A model generated the notes under the pieces. It searched no databases, was not told where the DNA came from, and saw nothing but the letters and a program-made list of their open reading frames with translations. 64,000 bases of DNA from Ignavibacteria bacterium (GTDB lineage Bacteria; Bacteroidota; Ignavibacteria; Ignavibacteriales; SURF-24): the NCBI GenBank assembly GCA_025612245.1, contig JAAXKQ010000008.1:1-64000 (forward strand). The letters run 5' to 3'. Shown here one piece after another: positions 16,279 to 24,481 of this stretch. The position numbers were made by a program, and so were the translations under genes. Each line of letters starts with the position of its first letter. Positions within the stretch are counted from its first letter, which is position 1.

Positions 16279-16797
16279 AACTCCTGTGCAATAGAATTAT
16301 GGTACTAAGAATATGGAAGCATCGGAATTTGATTAGTTCCGTGCCCTTCTGGTACATTTTTAAATCTATCCTGAAAATTCCTGAAAACCCTGAATCTATT
16401 TGAGCTTATGGATTATATCTCCAGTCCTGAAAATCCTGAAATGCAAAGTCGGCCAAGAGCATTTTAGAAGTATCCCGGGAAGTATTACAGCAGTTCCTTG
16501 TGTGTTTCTTACAATATCTCCGTATATAGCCGCGGAACTTAGACCCCATACAAACTAAAGTCAAGAATTTTTTTTATTTATTTTTTTTCTCTCTTTTTCT
16601 GCTTAATAATGGAATTATTTCAGCTCACATTGAACATCACACTCTTAGGCACTGACTAAAACGGCATAAAATCAATAAGATCCCGAGAGAGGAAAAATAT
16701 GCTCATACAAGAAGCTTGAACCAATAACTTTATTGCTAAAAAGAAAAAGCAAAGTTAAATTGCCTCTTAATAATTGTAACCATCATAAGGAGTCAAA
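16279..16797. other. 519-bp intergenic region without a gene
   Basis: AT-rich, with a T-rich run near 16568-16596 and no ORF of note in either strand. It must hold the promoters of the divergent lipoprotein and TlpA-like genes. TAACTTTA at 16726-16733, near 16730, is one base from the TAnnTTTG box. AAGGAG precedes the ATG at 16798. Confidence 0.5.
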
Positions 16798-18690
16798 ATG
16801 AAAAGGCACCTGTCAGGCTTACCAATAGCTGTTGTGTTCATGTTGCTGTTTACTTTTGCGGCCAAGCAGCCGGCCCCAAAGCTTTTTTTTACGCCCGAAC
16901 ATCCCAGGGCGGGTGAGGAAATAACAATTAAATATAATTCCGAAGGAACCGGCCTTTCCGGTAGGGATAGGGTTGAAATGATAACATACCTCTACAGCGC
17001 GGACCTCGATGAGACTGTGGGAGTGGAGATGAAAAAAGAAGGCGGCCTCTGGACGGCCTCAATAAAACCCGACCCTTCAACACGCGGCATGATAATTAAA
17101 TTTAAAAGCGGGGAGTATACGGATAACAACAAGGGCAAAGGCTTTATTGTAAAACTCTATGGAAACGACGGCAAAGAGCTCCCCGGTACACTTGCCGGCC
17201 TGGCTGCGGCCTGCGCCCTGTGGGGACCGAACATAGCTGGACTCGAAAGGGACCGCGAAGGTGCAGACAAACTCTTCCAGGAGGAATTCAGGAGAAACCC
17301 GAATCTTAAGTCCGAATACCTGGACGAATACTTCAGAGTCATTTCGCCTCTGATGGGTGAAAAGGCAGACGGCATTATTGCAAAAGAGCTGAAAAACTTG
17401 GAGAAAAAACCCGCAGCTTCCGAGGAATATTACACCTTAATGGCTACATGGTACGCTAAACTGAAAAATGAGGATAAAGCCAGCCGGTATAAAAAGCTCC
17501 TTCTTGAAAAATACCCCTCGGGAAAATTCGCACAGAACGAAGAATTTTCAGCTATAACAAAAACCTCAGAGCCCGGTAAAAGACTCGAACAGCTAAAATC
17601 CTTTGAGGCGGCTTATCCCAAAAGCGAACTTATCGCTGAACTCTACGATGATATGGCTACACTCTACATAGAAAACAGGATGTATAAGGAAGCAGTTGAC
17701 TTGCTGAAGGAAAACCCGGAGAGGCCCGCTCCATATTCTTTTTATAATGCTTCTTTCCAGATGCTGAAAGCAGGAGCCGACGCAGGCCTGGCCGCTGAGG
17801 TCTCAGCCCTGGGAGTAGAAAAAAGCAGGCAGGAGCTCAGTAACGCGGCCGAAAAAAAAACTAACACCCTTTCACCTGGCGAATGGCAGGAACAGCTGCA
17901 GTATTCACTGGGAATGAACCTTTACAGCCTTGGCAGCGCCAGGAATAAAATGGATAAAAAAGACGAGGCGCTCAGTGCAATTTCAGAAGCGCTGCCGCTT
18001 TTGAAGAACAGCGAGCCCGAAGCAAATGAGCTCTATGCAAATATCCTTATTCAAAAAGGCGAAAACGACAAGGCCTTAAAACACCTTGAAACCGTAATTA
18101 AAAGCGGCAACAGCACCCCATTAATGAAAGAATACCTTAAGACTGCTTATGCCGGTAAAAACGGCTCCCATGCCGGCTTCAGCGAATACCTCTCTGCCCT
18201 TGAGGCTTCTTCAAGGGAAACACTGGTGCAGAAACTTAAAAAAGAAATGCTTGACGATAGGGCACCGGATTTTAAGCTACGGGACCTGGAAGGGAAAGAG
18301 GTAAGCCTGTCTTCACTGAAGGGTAAAACCATCATACTCGACTTCTGGGCCACGTGGTGCCCTCCCTGCAGAGCCTCATTCCCGGGAATGAAGAAAGCCG
18401 TTGAGAAGTACTCCTCCAGGCCAGACGTGCGCTTTCTTTTCATTGATACCCGTGAACGCGTGGAAGACAAAAAGAAAAACGCGGCCGACTTTCTTTCTAA
18501 AAACCAGTATCCTTTCCATGTGCTGCTGGACAATGAAAGCAAGGTCAACGAGCTCTATAAAGTACCCGGCATACCGACTAAAGTTGTAATCGGCAAGGAC
18601 GGATTGATTAAATTTAAGGTGATAGGTTTCGACGGCAACACGGATAAAATGCTGGATGAAATTGACGCCATGATATCAATGGCCGACTAG
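16798..18690 (+). CDS. Secreted TPR protein with C-terminal TlpA-like thioredoxin domain
   Basis: 630 aa. Residues 1-23 form a signal peptide, then an Ig-like sandwich (residues ~28-115). Next come TPR-like helical repeats (~150-480, for example 'ANELYANILIQKGENDKALK' in part), and a redoxin domain (~485-630) with 'IILDFWATWCPPCRASFPG', the WCxxC active site of TlpA/ResA. The cis-Pro segment 'YKVPGIPTKVVIGKDG' follows. Periplasmic proteins of this type reduce disulfides in apocytochromes or envelope proteins. The TPR part would recruit clients. RBS AAGGAG. First gene of a same-strand run including SodC and NO reductase. Confidence 0.88.
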   Translation: MKRHLSGLPIAVVFMLLFTFAAKQPAPKLFFTPEHPRAGEEITIKYNSEGTGLSGRDRVEMITYLYSADLDETVGVEMKKEGGLWTASIKPDPSTRGMIIKFKSGEYTDNNKGKGFIVKLYGNDGKELPGTLAGLAAACALWGPNIAGLERDREGADKLFQEEFRRNPNLKSEYLDEYFRVISPLMGEKADGIIAKELKNLEKKPAASEEYYTLMATWYAKLKNEDKASRYKKLLLEKYPSGKFAQNEEFSAITKTSEPGKRLEQLKSFEAAYPKSELIAELYDDMATLYIENRMYKEAVDLLKENPERPAPYSFYNASFQMLKAGADAGLAAEVSALGVEKSRQELSNAAEKKTNTLSPGEWQEQLQYSLGMNLYSLGSARNKMDKKDEALSAISEALPLLKNSEPEANELYANILIQKGENDKALKHLETVIKSGNSTPLMKEYLKTAYAGKNGSHAGFSEYLSALEASSRETLVQKLKKEMLDDRAPDFKLRDLEGKEVSLSSLKGKTIILDFWATWCPPCRASFPGMKKAVEKYSSRPDVRFLFIDTRERVEDKKKNAADFLSKNQYPFHVLLDNESKVNELYKVPGIPTKVVIGKDGLIKFKVIGFDGNTDKMLDEIDAMISMAD

Positions 18691-18775
18691 CATTTAGCTT
18701 TGCAGCATCCTTTTACCCTGCATAATAGCTTGACATACAGAGTGTTTTTGCTATTTTTATAGTTAGGTGACCATT

Positions 18776-18914
18776 TTGAGAGGGCTATAGTGACAAGGGT
18801 TGCGTTATCTATATAATTATGCTTTTGAAACGTTTGCTTTATGCCTTGAAAAGATGAGATAACCCACTCAACCCTCTCAAGAGAGCTGGCTCTTTATACT
18901 CTCTTGAGAGGGCT
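18776..18914 (+). promoter_or_regulatory. Possible alternative-pairing RNA element before the PRC-barrel gene
   Basis: The 11-mer TTGAGAGGGCT occurs twice, at 18776-18786 and 18904-18914. Between them ACCCTCTCAAGAGAG (18871-18885) can pair with either copy. With the second copy it makes a perfect 14-bp stem (18872-18885/18899-18912). With the first copy it joins GTTATCT/AGATAAC (18804-18810/18857-18863) in a long stem. Mutually exclusive stems upstream of a gene are typical of attenuators, but no T-run terminator is present. A mobile repeat remnant is the other option. Confidence 0.45.
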
Positions 18915-18971
18915 CACCTTTGATGAGTTTGTTTTCTCCGTAAAAAAGAGACAGGGTAAAGGAGTCATGGG

Positions 18972-19763
18972 ATGCTTAGAAGTATTAAGGAAGTCGAAAA
19001 ATACAGGATAATTGCTACTGACGGTGAAATTGGCGACGCATACGATCTCTACTTTGACGACGTAAAGTGGACTATCCGCTACCTTATTGTTGAAACAGGC
19101 GGGTGGCTTTCCAAAAAACAGGTGCTTATTTCCCCTTTTGCCATCACAAAAACCGACTGGCAGGAAAAAAAACTCTCGCTTAACCTTACACAAAAACAGA
19201 TCGAAAACAGCCCCGACGTTTCTACGGATGAACCCGTTAGCCGCCAGAACGAAATCGACCTCATGAAATATTACAACTGGCCCAGGTACTGGGATTGGGG
19301 TGAAGCCGGCCTGCCTTATACACCCGGAGCTGCTAGCTTTATGGCTTCGGGACCAATATTAAACGAGGGGGAGGTAAACGCACAAAAAAAAGAGGAAACA
19401 CAGCCCCAGGGCAGCGAAAAGAAAGGCGACCCGCATCTAAGAAGCAGCCGGGAGATCATAGGCTATAAGATCCAGGCAACAGACACGGAAATCGGACGCG
19501 TGGAGGATTTTATACTCGATGACGCAACCTGGATTATACGCTACATTGTAGTTGATACAGGCAACTGGCTTACCGGAAGCAAAAAGTTTCTTGTAGCTCC
19601 TCACTGGATCGAAAAAGTGCAGTGGGCTGAGTCCAAGGTGCACGTCGCCTTAAAGAGCGAAGACATCAAAAACAGCCCGCCTTATGATCCATCCCAAACC
19701 CTAAACCGGGACTATGAGAAATTGCTGTACGAACACTATGGTCTTCCTAAATACTGGATTTAA
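18972..19763 (+). CDS. Tandem PRC-barrel domain protein
   Basis: 263 aa, soluble. Two PRC-barrel domains arose by duplication. Copy 1 (residues ~8-75) has 'EIGDAYDLYFDDVKWTIRYL'. Copy 2 (~160-225) has 'EIGRVEDFILDDATWIIRYI', and both continue into a V-E/D-TG.WL segment. A charged linker rich in Gln/Glu/Lys joins them, and each half ends with a similar '...YYNWPRYW' or '...YGLPKYW' tail. PRC-barrel proteins bind other macromolecules (photosynthetic reaction centre H subunit, RimM) and are common stress-induced proteins in soil and sediment bacteria. The role here is unknown. AAAGGAG precedes the ATG by nine bases. Confidence 0.85.
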   Translation: MLRSIKEVEKYRIIATDGEIGDAYDLYFDDVKWTIRYLIVETGGWLSKKQVLISPFAITKTDWQEKKLSLNLTQKQIENSPDVSTDEPVSRQNEIDLMKYYNWPRYWDWGEAGLPYTPGAASFMASGPILNEGEVNAQKKEETQPQGSEKKGDPHLRSSREIIGYKIQATDTEIGRVEDFILDDATWIIRYIVVDTGNWLTGSKKFLVAPHWIEKVQWAESKVHVALKSEDIKNSPPYDPSQTLNRDYEKLLYEHYGLPKYWI

Positions 19764-19877
19764 TGAGCCGGATATTTATCCTGAATCTAAACATCCTGAT
19801 TTTAACAACTTTTACTGCTATAATAAAGCAGAAATGCCCGTTTTGTTATTAACTTTCTATTTACAAGGGAGGGAAAT

Positions 19878-20399
19878 ATGCTTCGGAATGCTGCTCTGTT
19901 ATTTTTATTTATGGTTTCTTTTAGCCTGGTTTCAACCGCCCAGACACAAAGCGAAGACCTGACAAAGGCAATTGCAGTCTTAAATCCCACTCAGGGAAGC
20001 AATGTCAAAGGTGTGGTAACTTTTACACGCGAAGGTGACAACCTGAATGTAGTTGCCGACCTGGAAGGGCTCAGCTCGGGCAAACACGGATTTCATATTC
20101 ACCAGTACGGCGATGAAAGCGCACCTGACGGGAAGTCCGCTGGCGATCACTTCAACCCAACGGAACAGCGCCACGGAAGCCCCGGCGACGCCATGCACCA
20201 CATGGGGGACATGGGTAACATTGAGGCCGGGCAGGACGGTAAGGCACACCTCGAAATGACGATCACGGGCCTAAGCCTCAACTCAATAATAGGACGCTCC
20301 GTGGTCGTACATGAAAATGAAGACGACTTGATGTCTCAGCCTGCAGGTAATTCCGGGGCCCGTCTGGCCGTCGGCGTAATAGGCATCGCACAGAAATAA
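19878..20399 (+). CDS. sodC: Cu/Zn superoxide dismutase, disulfide-free
   Basis: 173 aa with a signal peptide cut near residue 21, so periplasmic. All metal ligands are present: copper His73, His75 ('GFHIHQ'), bridging His91 ('DHFNP'), zinc His99 ('RHG'), His108 and Asp111 ('HMGD'), and copper His145 ('VVVHE'). The guiding Arg162 is kept. The conserved intrasubunit disulfide is absent: its two positions read Gly85 and Val165, and the whole protein has no Cys. The C-terminal 'GVIGIAQ' is like eukaryotic SOD1. It converts superoxide to oxygen and hydrogen peroxide. RBS GGGAGG. It precedes the NO reductase gene, fitting a nitrosative/oxidative stress role. Confidence 0.93.
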   Translation: MLRNAALLFLFMVSFSLVSTAQTQSEDLTKAIAVLNPTQGSNVKGVVTFTREGDNLNVVADLEGLSSGKHGFHIHQYGDESAPDGKSAGDHFNPTEQRHGSPGDAMHHMGDMGNIEAGQDGKAHLEMTITGLSLNSIIGRSVVVHENEDDLMSQPAGNSGARLAVGVIGIAQK

Positions 20400-20508
20400 G
20401 CTATTAAAAAGCTTTGAAAGTAATTTTTCAGCTTATTTAATACGGGTCCCTAAATAACTTTCAGTACGGAAAGTCTCTGTATGGAAAGAGAAAGAAAGAG
20501 AAATCATT

Positions 20509-22827
20509 ATGAGGCATAACTATAAAAGATTATGGGCCGGACTTGCGGCCGTAATTATTTTTTCTTTTGCTATTCTGGTTTACTTCGGCGTGGAAATCTA
20601 TCAGCAGGCACCCCCGGTGCCCGGAAGAGTTTTAACTTCTACAGGACAGGTGCTCTTTACGGGCCAGGACATTAAGGACGGGCAGAACGTATGGCAGTCG
20701 ATCGGAGGGCAGGAACTTGGCACCGTCTGGGGACACGGTTCTTATGTGGCTCCCGACTGGACCGCAGACTGGCTGCACCGCGAGGCCACCTGGATGCTGA
20801 ACAACTACGCGATGAATACGTACGGCACGCCTTACGACCAGCTGGATAACCCGAGAAAAGCCGCGCTTCAGGAAAGACTGAAACAGGAAATAAGGAAGAA
20901 CACTTTTAACCCGCAAAGCGGGGACTTGACCATATCTTCTGAACGCGCCAGCGCGGTTAAAGACATCAGTTCATTTTATACCTCCTTATTCGGAAATGAT
21001 CCCAGGCTTGATGAACTCAGAAAAGACTATGCAATACCCGAAAACACGATTAAGGACCCCGAAAGACAGCGGAAAATGAACGCGTTTTTCTTCTGGGCCT
21101 CATGGGCCTGCGTTACAAACCGCCCGGGAGACAATATTAGCTATACAAATAACTGGCCCTCGGAACCTCTTGTTGGCAACCAGCCCACGGGCCAGGTTAT
21201 ATTATGGTCCGTTATCAGTTTTGTGCTTCTTCTTGCCGGTATCGGGGCCCTCGCCTGGTACTATGCCGTACAAAGGAGAAAAGAGGAAGAAGAACACCTC
21301 CTGCCCGAATGGGACCCTCTTCTGGCACTTAAGCCTACGGCCTCGATGAAGGCAACCCTGAAATACTTCTGGGTCGTTGCCGCACTGATAGTACTTCAGG
21401 TAATCCTGGGGGTTATTACGGCGCACTACGGAGTTGAAGGCACCGGCTTTTACGGAATCCCCATTGCCAAGTGGCTCCCTTATTCCGTCACTAGAACATG
21501 GCACACACAGCTTGGAATATTCTGGATTGCAACGGCATGGCTTGCAACGGGACTCTTCATTGCGCCCGCGGTTTCGGGCTACGAACCAAAACTCCAGAGA
21601 GCAGGCGTAAATTTCCTTTTCGTCTGCCTCCTGATCATCGTCCTGGGCTCTATGACCGGGCAGTGGCTTGGAGTTCAGCAGAGGCTCGGACTTGAAGTGA
21701 ACTTCTGGTTCGGCCACCAGGGCTATGAGTACGTGGACCTGGGGCGCTTCTGGCAGATTTTTCTCCTTATAGGACTTTTCCTCTGGCTCTTTCTCATGGG
21801 GCGCGCAATGCTGCCGGCATTTAAGAACGTAACGGAAAACAAACACCTGCTGGGGCTTTTTTTAATTGCCAGCATTGCAATTGCACTTTTCTACGCGGCA
21901 GGACTCATGTGGGGGCGCCAGACAAACCTTGCAATTGCCGAATACTGGAGATGGTGGGTTGTGCACCTCTGGGTTGAAGGATTCTTTGAGGTATTTGCAA
22001 CCGTGGCAATTGCATTCCTTTTTACGCGCATGGGGCTCCTTAAGGTTGCCACCGCAACCTCGGCCGTTTTGTTCTCAACAATTATTTTCCTTTCAGGAGG
22101 CATCGTTGGCACATTCCATCACCTTTACTTTACAGGAACGCCTACGGCCGTCATGGCTCTCGGTGCAACCTTTAGCGCGCTTGAAGTAGTGCCCCTTGTG
22201 CTCATAGGCTTCGAAGGCTATGAAAACCTTACATTAAGCCGCGCAAAAAAATGGATCCAGGCATACAAGTGGCCTATATACTGCTTTGTAGCCGTAGCAT
22301 TCTGGAACCTTGTTGGAGCGGGACTCTTCGGCTTTCTGATTAACCCTCCGGTGGCACTTTACTATATGCAGGGCCTGCAGACCACCCCGGTCCACGGGCA
22401 TACGGCCCTGTTCGGCGTCTATGGAATGCTCGGCATCGGCTTTATGCTGTTCTGCTTAAAAGGCCTTACTGTGCATTACGCCTGGAAGACCAGGGCCGTT
22501 GCATTTGCGTTCTGGGCAATCAATATTGGCCTGGCGCTGATGGTCCTTATAAGCATGCTTCCACTGGGACTCATACAGACCTGGGCAAGCGTGGAGCATG
22601 GAATGTGGTATGCCAGGTCGGCAGATTTCACAAAGATTCCGATTCTTGATACATTGCGCTGGCTCAGGGTAATTGGAGACACCATTTTTGCCCTGGGCAT
22701 ACTGGCACTGGGATACTTTGTCATGGGCCTTAAGACCGGATGGTCAATTACAAAAGAAGTTGATGCCGTTGGAAAGGAATTTCCGGAAGGCGCCCCAAAA
22801 GGCACTGAACCGGCATCCTTAAAATAG
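20509..22827 (+). CDS. norZ: Nitric oxide reductase, single-subunit quinol type (qNOR)
   Basis: 772 aa, the size of qNOR. An N-terminal helix and soluble region (residues ~30-230) correspond to the fused NorC-like part without heme-c motif. About twelve membrane helices of the heme-copper oxidase superfamily follow. Heme/FeB ligands are visible: 'TRTWHTQLGIFW' (low-spin heme His), 'VVHLWVEGFFEVF' (FeB His and the nearby conserved Glu), 'GTFHHLYFTG' (FeB His pair) and 'VHGHTALFGVYG' (heme His). It reduces two NO to N2O with electrons from menaquinol or ubiquinol. No CxxCH heme-c site is present, which separates it from cytochrome-c NOR. It lies 109 bp after sodC, with no known NO-sensor site that I could see. 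Confidence 0.93.
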   Translation: MRHNYKRLWAGLAAVIIFSFAILVYFGVEIYQQAPPVPGRVLTSTGQVLFTGQDIKDGQNVWQSIGGQELGTVWGHGSYVAPDWTADWLHREATWMLNNYAMNTYGTPYDQLDNPRKAALQERLKQEIRKNTFNPQSGDLTISSERASAVKDISSFYTSLFGNDPRLDELRKDYAIPENTIKDPERQRKMNAFFFWASWACVTNRPGDNISYTNNWPSEPLVGNQPTGQVILWSVISFVLLLAGIGALAWYYAVQRRKEEEEHLLPEWDPLLALKPTASMKATLKYFWVVAALIVLQVILGVITAHYGVEGTGFYGIPIAKWLPYSVTRTWHTQLGIFWIATAWLATGLFIAPAVSGYEPKLQRAGVNFLFVCLLIIVLGSMTGQWLGVQQRLGLEVNFWFGHQGYEYVDLGRFWQIFLLIGLFLWLFLMGRAMLPAFKNVTENKHLLGLFLIASIAIALFYAAGLMWGRQTNLAIAEYWRWWVVHLWVEGFFEVFATVAIAFLFTRMGLLKVATATSAVLFSTIIFLSGGIVGTFHHLYFTGTPTAVMALGATFSALEVVPLVLIGFEGYENLTLSRAKKWIQAYKWPIYCFVAVAFWNLVGAGLFGFLINPPVALYYMQGLQTTPVHGHTALFGVYGMLGIGFMLFCLKGLTVHYAWKTRAVAFAFWAINIGLALMVLISMLPLGLIQTWASVEHGMWYARSADFTKIPILDTLRWLRVIGDTIFALGILALGYFVMGLKTGWSITKEVDAVGKEFPEGAPKGTEPASLK

Positions 22828-22855
22828 TTTTTAATCACAGATCCCAGGGGAACAG

Positions 22856-24292
22856 ATGCCGGAAAAAGCCAGGTATGACGCCGTTGTAGTAGGATCGGGG
22901 CCTAACGGCCTTGCCTGCGCAATTACGCTTCTTAAGGCAGGAAAACGTGTCCTCATAATTGAAGCCAAGCCCTCAGTTGGAGGCGGCATGAGAACCGGGG
23001 AGCTGACGCTTCCCGGCTTCCAGCACGACATCTGCTCGGCTATTCATCCTCTGGGAATTGCCTCGCCTTTTTTCAGAAGCCTGCCCCTTCGTGAGCACGG
23101 GCTTGAATGGATATTCCCCCCCGCGGCACTCGCCCATCCGCTCGAAAACGGGCAGACGGCACTTCTGGTACGCTCGGTTAAGGAAACAGCAAAAACCATG
23201 CGTGAAGATTCTGAAAACTACAGGCGCCTCATTGAACCCCTCGCCTCAAAGTGGGACCTGATACTTCCCGAGATCCTGGCGCCATTTCACATCCCGAAGC
23301 ATCCATTTCAGCTCCTCAGGTTCGGGCTTTCCGCCATACAATCGGCCAAAGGCCTTTCCAAAAGGAAGTTCAATTCCCCCCTTACACGAGGGTTCTTTGC
23401 CGGACTTGCAGCTCATTCAATTGTACCGCTTGAGCAGCCAATAACTGCCGCCTTCGGGCTTGTACTTGGAATACTGGGGCACGCTGCAGGCTGGCCCATG
23501 CCCCGCGGGGGCTCGGCAAACATTACAATGGCCCTTCAGTCCTACATTAAATCCCTCGGCGGTGAATTTCTGCTTAATACAAAAATCGGTAGTCTCGAAG
23601 AGCTGCCTTCTTCCGAGCTGGTATTCTTTGACCTTACGCCCAGGCAGATTCTTGAAATTATGGCTGAACGCCTGCCCAAAGGCTACAGGCGGCAGCTTGA
23701 GGGCTACCGCTACGGACCCGGGGTCTTTAAGATGGATTTTGCGCTCAATCATCCGGTGCCTTTTAAGTCCCCCGAATGCAGCCTTTCAGGCGTTGTGCAC
23801 CTTGGAGGTACGTTTGAAGAGATTGCATCCTCGGAAGGCGAGGTTTGGAAGGGAAATCACCCCGAAAGGCCCTTTGTCATACTGGCCCAGCAAAGCCTCT
23901 TTGACCCTACGCGCGCACCCGGAAAGAACCATACACTCTGGGCTTACTGCCACGTCCCTAACGGTTCGGATTTCGACATGTCCGGGAGGATCACCTCCCA
24001 GATAGAGCGCTTTGCCCCCGGCTTCAGCAAAACCATTCTTTCCCAGAGCAAGATGAACTGCAGCGATTTTCAATCCTATAACAACAATTATGTCGGCGGA
24101 GACATCAATGGCGGCGTCCAGAACTGGAGACAGCTCTTTACGCGCCCCACTTTGAGCCTTACACCGTACAGAACTCCATTAAAGGGAATTTACATCTGTT
24201 CCTCCTCCACGCCTCCCGGCGGAGGAGTGCACGGAATGTGCGGCTATTATGCAGCGCGCACCGCGCTGAAGGATATATACGGGATAGAATAA
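22856..24292 (+). CDS. Phytoene-desaturase-like FAD oxidoreductase
   Basis: 478 aa. The N-terminal dinucleotide-binding fold 'VVVGSGPNGLACAITL' and the next block 'EAKPSVGGGMRTGELTLPGF' identify the CrtI/amine-oxidase superfamily. 'YICSSSTPPGGGVHGMCGYYAA' at the C-terminus is the second FAD-binding block of this group. Members are carotenoid desaturases, isomerases or retinol-saturase-like enzymes of unknown substrate. No crtB or other carotenoid gene is near, so the substrate stays open. It starts 28 bp after norZ with a GGGG ribosome site, so may be co-transcribed with the NO reductase. Confidence 0.85.
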   Translation: MPEKARYDAVVVGSGPNGLACAITLLKAGKRVLIIEAKPSVGGGMRTGELTLPGFQHDICSAIHPLGIASPFFRSLPLREHGLEWIFPPAALAHPLENGQTALLVRSVKETAKTMREDSENYRRLIEPLASKWDLILPEILAPFHIPKHPFQLLRFGLSAIQSAKGLSKRKFNSPLTRGFFAGLAAHSIVPLEQPITAAFGLVLGILGHAAGWPMPRGGSANITMALQSYIKSLGGEFLLNTKIGSLEELPSSELVFFDLTPRQILEIMAERLPKGYRRQLEGYRYGPGVFKMDFALNHPVPFKSPECSLSGVVHLGGTFEEIASSEGEVWKGNHPERPFVILAQQSLFDPTRAPGKNHTLWAYCHVPNGSDFDMSGRITSQIERFAPGFSKTILSQSKMNCSDFQSYNNNYVGGDINGGVQNWRQLFTRPTLSLTPYRTPLKGIYICSSSTPPGGGVHGMCGYYAARTALKDIYGIE

Positions 24293-24329
24293 GTGTGACA
24301 AGTTTTGCCGTAGATTTCAACGCTCAAAA

Positions 24330-24352
24330 TTGCTTAATTTATTTTTAAGCAA
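24330..24352 (+). terminator. Stem-loop after FAD oxidoreductase gene
   Basis: TTGCTTAA and TTAAGCAA form an 8-bp stem around a 7-base AT loop. It sits 38 bp past the stop codon but lacks a T tail, so termination is uncertain. Confidence 0.35.
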
Positions 24353-24481
24353 ACTGAAGACTTTTCTTACCCCGGTTTTTCTTCTGTCTAACGATTTATC
24401 TTTTGGTTAAATGAGTGATTAAGGGACTTTTTTGCGAACTAAATTGCTTCAATTGATTACATAAAAGCTCTGTTCCCCGAT

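Noticed and set aside
21202-21846. 214-aa minus-strand ORF inside norZ
   Set aside because: Shadow ORF; the opposite strand encodes conserved NO reductase blocks.
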